DNA from: an uncultured Porphyromonas sp.
GTDB taxonomy: Bacteria; Bacteroidota; Bacteroidia; Bacteroidales; Porphyromonadaceae
Reading direction: 5' to 3'
NCBI RefSeq assembly: GCF_902489635.1
Contig: NZ_CABUAN010000060.1
Span: 1 to 7,211, forward strand
Length of the DNA stretch: 7,211 nucleotides
Positions 1 to 5,452 of the stretch are shown one piece after another. The first letter of the stretch is position 1, and each line of letters starts with the position of its first letter. The notes below the pieces were generated by a model. That model did no database searches, had not been told where the DNA came from, and was given only the letters and a program-made list of their open reading frames with translations. A program made the translations under genes and the position numbers.

Positions 1-34
1 TGACCTAATCTCGGGTCGATTTCTTTTCACTCTG

Positions 35-42
35 CAAACTTA
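35..42 (-). promoter_or_regulatory. Possible -7 promoter box reading off the left edge
   Basis: The minus strand reads TAAGTTTG, which fits the Bacteroidetes -7 consensus TAnnTTTG. No TTG is visible 19-21 bp upstream, so only half of a promoter is supported. If real, it would drive a leftward gene that begins outside this window. Such an 8-mer with six fixed positions can occur by chance. Confidence 0.25.
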
Positions 43-44
43 AA

Positions 45-144
45 GTAGGGACGCACGGTCGTGCGTCCGTTGTGTCAAAGATTACAGCATTGTGATTTAA
101 CGGGGACGGACGCCCTTCCGCTAGACACGACCGTGAGTCCTTAC
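45..144. repeat. Inverted-repeat element, GTAGGGACGCAC family
   Basis: The ends form an imperfect terminal inverted repeat: 45-62 pairs with 127-144 at 16 of 18 positions. Inside the left arm, 49-56 and 61-68 form a perfect 8-bp palindromic stem around GGTC. A second internal pair is GCGTCCGT (63-70) with ACGGACGC (106-113). The core, including TTACAGCAT and AACGGGGACGGACGCCCT, recurs in the block at 1702-1804, so this is a dispersed family. There is no coding capacity. It lies downstream of tryptophanase. A small non-autonomous mobile or REP-like element is the likely explanation. Confidence 0.7.
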
Positions 145-157
145 ATATCGCCACACG

Positions 158-209
158 ATAGAGTCCCCTAGAGGTCCTGAGCACGGCTCTTACCTCTAGG
201 GGACTCTAT
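158..209. terminator. Long perfect hairpin downstream of tryptophanase
   Basis: Positions 158-175 and 192-209 are perfect 18-bp inverted repeats (left arm ATAGAGTCCCCTAGAGGT). Inside the 16-nt interval, GAGC (179-182) pairs with GCTC (186-189), extending the hairpin. It begins 28 nt beyond the tnaA stop on the minus strand, where a terminator is expected. However, neither strand has a T-run after the stem, so intrinsic termination is uncertain. It may instead be a 3' stabilising hairpin or another small palindromic repeat. Confidence 0.5.
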
Positions 210-237
210 ATATTATATGTGCCGCTACGTCGCGTGC

Positions 238-1617
238 TTACTTAGCAGGCTCTAGCTCTACCGTGAAGTGACGTAGCACCGGTAGCTCACGGGTGATGAC
301 GTAGCCACGTGTGATCGACTCACGACGATCATAGACATTCTTGCAGGCAGCTGCGATGACGTCCATGTGATTGTTCGTGTAGGTACGACGTGGGATTGCC
401 AGGCGGAGTAGCTCCAGCTTAGGATAGCGGTTCTCACCCGTCTTGGGATCGCGGTCTGCTAGGATAGAGCCGATCTCGACACCACGGATGCCAGCCTCTA
501 GGTACAGCTCGATGCCGAGCGTCTGAGCGATAAACTCCTCCTTGGGAACGTGCGTCAGGATCTTTTTCGCATCGAGGAAGATAGCGTGTCCACCAGCAGG
601 GCGCTGATAGGGTACGCCGTACTCGTCTAGCTTGCTACCGAGGTAAGCTACCTGACGGATGCGCGTGTCGAGCATGTCAAACTCTGTGTTCTCATCCAGA
701 CCAATAGCGAGTGCGTTCATATCACGGCCGTTCATACCGCCATAGGTGAGGAAGCCCTCATTCATCACAGCGTACATAGAGCACTTGTGATAGAGCTCCT
801 CGTCACGCATAGCGAGGAAGCCACCCATGTTGACCACAGCATCCTTCTTGCTAGACATGGTCATGATGTCAGCGTAGCTGAGCATCTCACGGACGATTTC
901 CTTGATTGACTTGTCAGCATAGCCCTCCTCACGAGTCTTGATGAAGTAAGCATTCTCAGCAAAGCGAGCACCATCGATCTGTAGCGGTATGCCGTACTTG
1001 TGGCATAGCTCGCTCGTCTCACGTACATTCTTCATAGAGACAGGCTGACCGCCAGCCGTATTGTTGGTCACCGTCAGGACGCACATAGGGATCTGCTCCT
1101 TGGGGTACTTCTTAAAGCAATCCTCCAGCTTGTTCAGATCCATCTCACCCTTGAAGGGTAGCTCTAGCTCCGTATTGCTAGCCGCATCGATCGTACAGTC
1201 GACGGCTACAGCCTTGCGAAACTCGATGTGCCCCTTTGTCGTGTCAAAGTGTGAGTTGCCCGGTACGATATCGCCCTCCTTGAGCGTAGCCGAGTAAAGC
1301 ACATTCTCCGCAGCGCGGCCCTGGTGTGTAGGGATTACGAGGGGGAAGGTGCAGATCTTCTCGACAGCATCCTTGAGATTTTGGAAAGAGGAAGCACCCG
1401 CATAGCTCTCATCGCCAACCATGATGCCCGCCCACTGACGGTCACTCATAGCGCCCGTACCGGAGTCCGTGAGGACATCGATAAAGACCTGTGACGACTT
1501 GAGACTGAATAGGTTGTAGTGTGCTTGCTTAATCCACTGCTCACGCTGCTCGCGCGTGCTCTTGTGTATCGGCTCTACCATCTTAATGCGGTATGCCTCA
1601 GAAAAAGGTATCTCCAT
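238..1617 (-). CDS. tnaA: Tryptophanase (L-tryptophan indole-lyase)
   Basis: This 459-aa protein is a PLP-dependent beta-eliminating lyase of the cytoplasm. It should convert L-tryptophan to indole, pyruvate and ammonia. It runs collinearly with tryptophanase and tyrosine phenol-lyase along its whole length. The motif LLTDSGTGAMSD-like stretch near residue 50, THQGRAAEN (97-105), NNTAGGQPVS (185-194) and DGARFAENAYF (215-225) are all present. The PLP lysine is expected at K258 within MSSKKD. Two positions separate the related enzymes: this protein has Asp at 125 (FDTT), where tyrosine phenol-lyase has Thr, and His at 450 (LRHFT), as in E. coli tryptophanase. VEIGS in the C-terminal third also fits tryptophanase. 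The start MEIPFSEAYRIK matches the family N-terminus and has no Shine-Dalgarno sequence. It is probably monocistronic. No TnaC-like leader peptide is visible in the short upstream region. Confidence 0.95.
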   Translation of the reverse strand: MEIPFSEAYRIKMVEPIHKSTREQREQWIKQAHYNLFSLKSSQVFIDVLTDSGTGAMSDRQWAGIMVGDESYAGASSFQNLKDAVEKICTFPLVIPTHQGRAAENVLYSATLKEGDIVPGNSHFDTTKGHIEFRKAVAVDCTIDAASNTELELPFKGEMDLNKLEDCFKKYPKEQIPMCVLTVTNNTAGGQPVSMKNVRETSELCHKYGIPLQIDGARFAENAYFIKTREEGYADKSIKEIVREMLSYADIMTMSSKKDAVVNMGGFLAMRDEELYHKCSMYAVMNEGFLTYGGMNGRDMNALAIGLDENTEFDMLDTRIRQVAYLGSKLDEYGVPYQRPAGGHAIFLDAKKILTHVPKEEFIAQTLGIELYLEAGIRGVEIGSILADRDPKTGENRYPKLELLRLAIPRRTYTNNHMDVIAAACKNVYDRRESITRGYVITRELPVLRHFTVELEPAK

Positions 1618-1654
1618 AGTAGTTCTATTAAATTATTGTGTTCTTTTACTGCCC

Positions 1655-1662
1655 CAAAGATA
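1655..1662 (-). promoter_or_regulatory. -7 promoter box for tnaA
   Basis: The minus strand reads TATCTTTG, an exact match to the Bacteroidetes sigma-ABfr -7 consensus TAnnTTTG. It lies 37 nt upstream of the tnaA ATG. Transcription starting about 7 nt downstream would give an AT-rich leader of about 30 nt, normal for this phylum. No clear TTG -33 element is seen at the standard distance, so the promoter may be weak or activator-dependent. Confidence 0.55.
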
Positions 1663-1686
1663 CGGAAAAAGACACACTAAGGGTAT

Positions 1687-1995
1687 ACGAGTAACGATTT
1701 TGTAGGGCCGCTCGGTCGAGCGTCCGTTGTCGAACGAAGGTTACAGCATCGTGGTTTAACGGGGACGGACGCCCTCCCACTCGACACTAGCCGTGCGTCT
1801 CTACAGGATTCAGTCACGGCTAGTGTCTAGTCGGAGGGCATCCGTCGTATCAAAGCGAGAGGATTAACTCGTTGTAGGGGCGGACCTGCGTGTCCGCCCA
1901 CAGGTCATACTGCGCTCCAACGAGAACGGGCGGACACATAGGTCCGCCCCTACAAAGGTTACTTGTCCCGTGAGTCCCTACAAAGAGTTACACGT
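1687..1995. mobile_element. Composite MITE-like inverted-repeat element, copy 1
   Basis: This is non-coding palindromic DNA. The left end (1687-1707, ACGAGTAACGATTTTGTAGG plus G) resembles the reverse complement of the right end (about 1975-1995, GTCCCTACAAAGAGTTACAC plus GT), with a one-base gap and a few mismatches. That looks like terminal inverted repeats. Inside are a block like the element at 45-144 (1702-1804), an inverted repeat (1765-1795 against 1815-1845, 28 of 31 matching), and a 28-bp inverted repeat (1872-1899 against 1928-1955, 26 of 28). Positions 1841-1981 are identical to 5205-5345. No transposase gene and no target-site duplication are seen. A non-autonomous, MITE-like origin is inferred. 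Confidence 0.65.
1872..1955. repeat. GTAGGGGCGGACC hairpin repeat, copy 1
   Basis: The arms 1872-1899 and 1928-1955 are inverted repeats matching at 26 of 28 positions, starting TTGTAGGGGCGGACC and ending GGTCCGCCCCTACAA, with a 28-nt centre. The same hairpin lies at 5236-5319. It is the inner palindrome of the larger composite element. Similar GGGGCGGAC hairpins are common intergenic repeats in Bacteroidales genomes, from my general knowledge. Confidence 0.8.
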
Positions 1996-2040
1996 CCGAT
2001 CGCTCCGATCTCCCCCCCCCCTAATCTCTAACCCTCTAAT
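1994..2040. repeat. 9-bp and 7-bp repeat patch with a C10 tract
   Basis: TCCGA occurs at 1995 and 2004, 9 bp apart. It is followed by ten C residues (2012-2021) and then CTAATCTCTAACC-type sequence, which reads as TTAGA-containing 7-8 bp units on the minus strand. The same two unit types sit side by side at 5063-5146 and 6879-6969. There is no coding potential. Confidence 0.6.
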
Positions 2041-2080
2041 CAAAAAAAGGGGCGAACCATCGTTCGCCCCTTTTTTGATT
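2038..2080. terminator. Intrinsic terminator of the LRR gene, probably bidirectional
   Basis: A perfect GC stem, GGGGCGAAC (2049-2057) with GTTCGCCCC (2062-2070), closes a 4-nt loop. It is flanked by seven A (2042-2048) and six T (2071-2076), so either strand gives a hairpin followed by a U-run. AATC (2038-2041) and GATT (2077-2080) extend the pairing. It lies directly after the stop codon of the minus-strand LRR gene. Confidence 0.93.
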
Positions 2081-4519
2081 CTAGTGCCTTACCACTACGC
2101 GGTAAGTCTCGCCCGCTACGCAGACTAGGTAAACCCCGTCCGCATAGGGTGTCAGGTCAATCTGCAGCGTGCCTCGACCATCGGCACGACCCGCATAGAG
2201 TCGCTCGCCAGTCATGCTGTGCAGTGTCACCTCGCTGGCTGGAGCTACACCCTCCACGATGACATAGTCAGTCGCTGGGTTCGGGTAAAGCTTCACCTGC
2301 TGCGTGACGGTCGTCTCCACGCCCGTGTGATCCACAAAGGTCGCCCTAACCTCCGTTGCGCCCTTGATCACAACTTTCTTTGTTGCGAGGATGTCCGTAC
2401 CGTTGGCCGTGAGAGCTGTCAACTTGTAGCCAGCAGCTGGCGTAGCAACGATCGTTAGCTCCGTGCCGTAATCCACAGCATCGAGATCATCTGCTCCCGT
2501 AGCTGAGATCGTACCCTCGCCCTCCTTGGTCAGCTTAACGGCAAAGGACTGCGTCGTAAAGAATGCCTCGATAGTGGTCTCCTTCTTGATCGTTACCTTC
2601 TTCGTCTCTGTGATGTTGATGCCACCAGCGATGAGGGAGGTGAGCTCACTACCCTCGTCAGGTGTAGCGACAATCGTCAACTCCGTACCGTAGGGGACAG
2701 CGTTGAGATCGTCTGCACCTACAGCCTTGATCGTTCCCTTGCCACGAGGTTCTAGAGAAACCTTAAAAGTCTTCTTGCTAAAGATCGCACGAATGATCAT
2801 ATCCTCGTTGACGACCACCTTCTTCGTGTCAAGAACGTTTTTATCGTTGGCAGTTAGCTTGGTCAGCTCGTACCCCTCGGCAGGATCTGCCGTGATGGTC
2901 AGCTCCGTGCCAGGCGTCACAGCATCTAGGTTGTCCGCTCCAGAGATGTAGAACGTACCCTCGCCCACCTTGATCGGGGTCACGTTGTAAGACTGCAATG
3001 CAAAGGTCGCCTCAACCTTCGTATTCTCCGTAACCTTAAAGCGCTTTGTCTGGAGGATATCCTGACCATTGGCGGTCAACTTAGTCAGCTTGTAGCCATC
3101 AGCGGGGGTAGCGACGACCGTCAGCTCCGTACCGTAGGGGACAGCGTTGAGGTTGTCCGCCCCAGTGATGGAGATTGATCCACCACCCGTTGGCGAAGAG
3201 GAGACAGCATAGAGAGGGTTGTCTGCTCCCGTGTAGTCGTACCAAGCGTCGCCATTAGAGCTGCGTGTAAACTGAGTCTTCCACCCCTTAGCTTGGGCAG
3301 TAGCTACATGTGCAGCGAGACAAACGTTGCCCTCACCACTCCCATCATAAAACACTCTAAAGGCACCTGTACCCTTGCTGCCTAGATCTGGCAAACTATT
3401 GACCAGATTCGTCATCTCACGCACTTTGATTTGATTGCTATAGCATGTCAGTGAGAGCAGGCTCGTACAGCCTGACAGATCGATTTGCCTCAAGAGGTTC
3501 TTACTACAGTTCAGAGCTGTCAAAGCTTTGTGTCCTGACAGATCCAAGCTGGGCAATTTATTGTCCGAGCAGTCAATCGTTGCCAAGGCATTGTTCTTTG
3601 ATAGATCCAAACTCGTCAGTTGATTGCTGTAGCATTTAAGTTGTGCCAAAGCGGTACAATCAGACAGATTCAAATCCGTCAGTTGATTGCTGGAGCAGTA
3701 CAGCGATGTCAAGGCAGTACAGTCCGAGAGATTCAAGCTGGTCAGCTTATTGATGTAGCAGTTAAGTGTTGTCAAGGCGGTACAGCCCGAGAGATCCAAA
3801 TTGGTTAGTTTATTGTCCCTGCATTGAAGTGATGTTAAAGCAGTACAGCCAAAGGCATTCAAGCTGGTCAGTTGATTGCTGTAGCAGGTAAGCGTTGTCA
3901 AGGATGTACAACCCGAGACGTTCAAGCTGGTCAGCTTATTGTTGTTGCAGTCAAGTGTTGTCAAGGCGGTACAGCCCGAGAGATTCAAATTGGTTAGTTT
4001 ATTGTCCCTGCATTGAAGCGATGTTAAAGAGGTACAGCCAAAGGCATTCAAGCTGGTCAGTTGATTGTTGTAGCAGGTAAGCGTTGTCAAGGCGGTGCAG
4101 CCAGATACGTCCAAGCTGGTCAGTTGATTTTCCCAGCAGCGCAGCGTTGTCAAGGCGGTGCAGCCAGAGACGTTCAAGCTGGTCAGTTGACTTTCGTAGC
4201 AGTCAAGTGTTGTCAAGGCGGTACAGCCCGATACGTCCAAGCTGGTCAGTCTTTCTTGGCTGCAGTTAAGATATGTCACATCGCCTCGGATGGTAATCGT
4301 TTGACTGGTGAGGGTGTAGTATTCCCTAACTCCATCCGTTCGGGCGGACTCTCGAACTCCATCTATTGACACAGGGCCATTTGCCCTGATATATAGTTCG
4401 ATTCTGTCTCCGACTCTTTTGGAAGTCGTCATCGTGATGACGCCCTCGGCGAGGAGGGCGGTGGAGGTGAGCAGCGTGCCGAGGAGGGCGAAGAGCCAGA
4501 TGCGTAGTTGTTTATTCAT
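2081..4519 (-). CDS. Secreted LRR/InlB-repeat protein with T9SS sorting domain
   Basis: This 812-aa modular export protein has a signal peptide at residues 1-24 (basic start, hydrophobic core, cleavage predicted after ALLA). A short N-terminal region follows, then 13 contiguous 21-residue leucine-rich repeats (91-363). Each repeat pairs LTSLDVSGCTAL with a LxxLxCxxNxL-type half. An LRR cap follows (364-435, MTNLVNSLP ... AKGW). Next are four InlB-type B-repeat modules of about 74 aa (436-509, 510-583, 584-657, 658-732), each with GADxLxAVxxGTELT. The C-terminal domain (742-812) carries LYPNPATDYV, ADGVYLV and a basic YRVVVRH end, typical of type A T9SS cargo. It is therefore probably moved across the outer membrane by the Por system and anchored or released. 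Adhesion or ligand binding is plausible, but no partner can be named. It is single-gene, with a terminator at the stop and no Shine-Dalgarno sequence. Confidence 0.93.
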   Translation of the reverse strand: MNKQLRIWLFALLGTLLTSTALLAEGVITMTTSKRVGDRIELYIRANGPVSIDGVRESARTDGVREYYTLTSQTITIRGDVTYLNCSQERLTSLDVSGCTALTTLDCYESQLTSLNVSGCTALTTLRCWENQLTSLDVSGCTALTTLTCYNNQLTSLNAFGCTSLTSLQCRDNKLTNLNLSGCTALTTLDCNNNKLTSLNVSGCTSLTTLTCYSNQLTSLNAFGCTALTSLQCRDNKLTNLDLSGCTALTTLNCYINKLTSLNLSDCTALTSLYCSSNQLTDLNLSDCTALAQLKCYSNQLTSLDLSKNNALATIDCSDNKLPSLDLSGHKALTALNCSKNLLRQIDLSGCTSLLSLTCYSNQIKVREMTNLVNSLPDLGSKGTGAFRVFYDGSGEGNVCLAAHVATAQAKGWKTQFTRSSNGDAWYDYTGADNPLYAVSSSPTGGGSISITGADNLNAVPYGTELTVVATPADGYKLTKLTANGQDILQTKRFKVTENTKVEATFALQSYNVTPIKVGEGTFYISGADNLDAVTPGTELTITADPAEGYELTKLTANDKNVLDTKKVVVNEDMIIRAIFSKKTFKVSLEPRGKGTIKAVGADDLNAVPYGTELTIVATPDEGSELTSLIAGGINITETKKVTIKKETTIEAFFTTQSFAVKLTKEGEGTISATGADDLDAVDYGTELTIVATPAAGYKLTALTANGTDILATKKVVIKGATEVRATFVDHTGVETTVTQQVKLYPNPATDYVIVEGVAPASEVTLHSMTGERLYAGRADGRGTLQIDLTPYADGVYLVCVAGETYRVVVRH
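3431..4249 (-). repeat. Thirteen 63-bp repeats encoding 21-aa LRRs
   Basis: The LRR segment is a coding tandem array with a 63-bp unit. The most similar part is a nested 189-bp (three-unit) duplication: 3732-3920 and 3921-4109 differ at about 14 positions by my hand count. These correspond roughly to repeats 6-8 and 3-5, both carrying the unusual LNAFGCT and QCRDNK variants. Later units (repeats 10-13, nearest the cap) are more diverged. Such arrays readily gain or lose units in frame. Confidence 0.85.
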
Positions 4520-5027
4520 TGTCTTATTGATTTAGGATGATTGTATGCTTTAGAAATTGCTCTCTATGAGGTGATAGTCTGCTGTAGCCGTTGGGGTAAG
4601 AGCTCACGAGAGCCACACTTGTGCAGGGCGTAGCGAGGCACAAGCGCATAGGGTACGACCATCGGGGCGGACGCTTGTTGCGTCAGCCTGCGAGTCGTCT
4701 GATAGAAATGATGGATTGCCCCTACACAGTCGCCTAGAAGGCGTCTATATGCGCGTTTTCGGGGGGGGGGGGGTAAACATACTGTCCGTCAGCGAGATGT
4801 GACGACAGAGAGGTTCTGAGGTACGCGTACGAGCGCACGAGAGAGCAGGGTGCAGGGTAATGGTCTCGCTACACGGACGTGTGGTGAGGCGGTCGTGGTG
4901 AGACCTCGTGGTACTATAATAATAGGTGGTACCGCTACTATCGAAACGATGCACTGTCAGGGGGATCTAAGCTATGTTTGTTAGCTGTTTTATGGAGGAA
5001 CTATCCTCTGATAAGCAATATCCTGTA
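4520..5027. other. Non-coding region upstream of the LRR gene, possible long leader
   Basis: No convincing gene is seen in about 510 bp. It holds several small inverted repeats: CTTGTGC/GCACAAG (4618-4624/4638-4644), a degenerate GGGGC ... GCCCC element ending in CCTAC (about 4664-4725), GGTCTC/GAGACC (4862-4867/4900-4905) enclosing ACACGGACGTGT, and GAGGA/TCCTC (4995-4999/5004-5008). It also has a 10-bp palindrome, GTACGCGTAC (4821-4830), and a G13 homopolymer. If the promoter at 5028-5059 drives the LRR gene, this whole stretch is its 5' leader. Otherwise it could hold an unrecognised small RNA. Confidence 0.4.
4761..4773. repeat. G13 homopolymer tract
   Basis: Thirteen consecutive G on the plus strand (C13 on the minus strand) lie 241 bp upstream of the LRR gene start. 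A tract of this length is prone to slipped-strand length change and to sequencing error. It lies in no credible reading frame, so any effect would be on leader structure or expression. Confidence 0.9.
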
Positions 5028-5059
5028 CAAAGGTAAACCTTTATTTTGAGTTGAGCAAG
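5028..5059 (-). promoter_or_regulatory. Leftward sigma-ABfr-type promoter upstream of the LRR gene
   Basis: The minus strand reads CTTG (5059-5056), a 20-bp spacer, then TACCTTTG (5035-5028). This fits the Bacteroidetes pattern of TTG, 19-21 bp, TAnnTTTG. It points towards the LRR gene, whose ATG is about 510 bp away. I saw no other matching -7 box in between on this strand. It therefore drives either the LRR gene with a long leader or a separate short RNA. Confidence 0.5.
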
Positions 5060-5062
5060 CGT

Positions 5063-5097
5063 TTAGAAATTAGAAGTTAGAGGTTAGAAGTTAGAGA
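5063..5097. repeat. 7-bp tandem repeat, TTAGANN, five units
   Basis: TTAGA occurs at 5063, 5070, 5077, 5084 and 5091, exactly 7 bp apart. The last two bases of each unit vary. It runs straight into the 9-bp repeat that follows. Related TTAGA units lie, in reverse orientation, at about 2022-2040 and 6920-6940. Confidence 0.8.
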
Positions 5098-5146
5098 GCG
5101 GAGCGGTCGGAGGTGTCGGAGGTATCGGAGCGATCGGATTGTCGGG
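5098..5146. repeat. 9-bp tandem repeat, TCGGANNNN, about six units
   Basis: TCGGA occurs at 5107, 5116, 5125 and 5134 with an exact 9-bp period. A GCGGA variant lies one period earlier at 5098 and a TCGGG follows at 5142. It is non-coding. The same unit recurs at 1995-2008 (reverse), 6879-6919 (forward) and 6947-6969 (reverse). Confidence 0.8.
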
Positions 5147-5155
5147 ACGCACGAG

Positions 5156-5360
5156 ACGAGTAACGATTTTGTAGGGACGCACGGGAGTGTCGAGTCGGAG
5201 TGCGTCCGTCGTATCAAAGCGAGAGGATTAACTCGTTGTAGGGGCGGACCTGCGTGTCCGCCCACAGGTCATACTGCGCTCCAACGAGAACGGGCGGACA
5301 CATAGGTCCGCCCCTACAAAGGTTACTTGTCCCGTGAGTCCCTACGACGGAGTTACACGT
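5156..5360. mobile_element. Composite MITE-like inverted-repeat element, copy 2
   Basis: The left 21 bp (5156-5176) are identical to the left end of the element at 1687, and 5205-5345 are identical to 1841-1981 (141 bp). This copy lacks about 105 bp of the interior found in copy 1. It contains the hairpin pair 5236-5263/5292-5319. The right end carries GAGTTACACGT, as in copy 1, with a one-base indel and substitutions just before it. It sits between two oppositely directed promoters and ends 15 bp before the enolase -33 element. No transposase or target duplication is visible. Confidence 0.7.
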
Positions 5361-5374
5361 CGAGGACTCTATCG

Positions 5375-5405
5375 CTTGTCACCTCGGGTAGATTTACTAC
5401 CTTTG
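5375..5405 (+). promoter_or_regulatory. Promoter for enolase
   Basis: CTTG (5375-5378), a 19-bp spacer and TACCTTTG (5398-5405) match the Bacteroidetes housekeeping promoter TTG, 19-21 bp, TAnnTTTG. Transcription from about 5412 would give an A-rich leader of about 40 nt before the enolase ATG at 5453. This also argues that the reading frame upstream of 5453 is not translated. Confidence 0.75.
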
Positions 5406-5452
5406 CTCCGACTAAAAAGGATATTACGAATCACACAAAAGCATCTACAGAT

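Noticed and set aside
1061..1297. Plus-strand reading frames opposite tnaA and the LRR gene (also 2219-2458, 2703-2951, 3445-4369)
   Set aside because: They are antisense shadows of strong coding frames; those over the LRR array merely echo the 63-bp repeat.
238..1617. Tyrosine phenol-lyase as the identity of the PLP lyase
   Set aside because: Asp at 125 and His at 450, plus VEIGS, match tryptophanase rather than tyrosine phenol-lyase.
2081..4519. BspA-type (TpLRR) surface protein
   Set aside because: The repeats are 21 aa of the LTSLDVSGCTAL type, not the 23-aa BspA unit with LPxxLxxIGxxAF.
4923..4936. Sequence TAGGTGGTACCGCT resembling the T-box riboswitch antiterminator motif
   Set aside because: T-boxes are not typical of Bacteroidetes, no aminoacyl-tRNA synthetase or amino-acid gene follows, and no specifier stem or terminator alternative is visible. 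Chance match.
4745..4954. 69-aa minus-strand reading frame
   Set aside because: Composition is Thr/Ser/Arg/His-rich without a domain, and the frame crosses the G13 tract (as a Pro run) near its end. No initiation signal; treated as non-coding leader.
4973..4980. Plus-strand TATGTTTG as a rightward promoter -7 box
   Set aside because: No TTG at the correct distance upstream, no gene follows before the well-formed enolase promoter, and it would run head-on into the leftward promoter at 5028.
5077..5265. 62-aa minus-strand frame with a RSLRYLRHLRPL pattern
   Set aside because: The three-residue periodicity is just the 9-bp DNA repeat read in frame.
5327..5452. 42-residue N-terminal extension of enolase
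   Set aside because: It starts inside the repeat element, precedes the promoter at 5375-5405, and has no counterpart in enolases.
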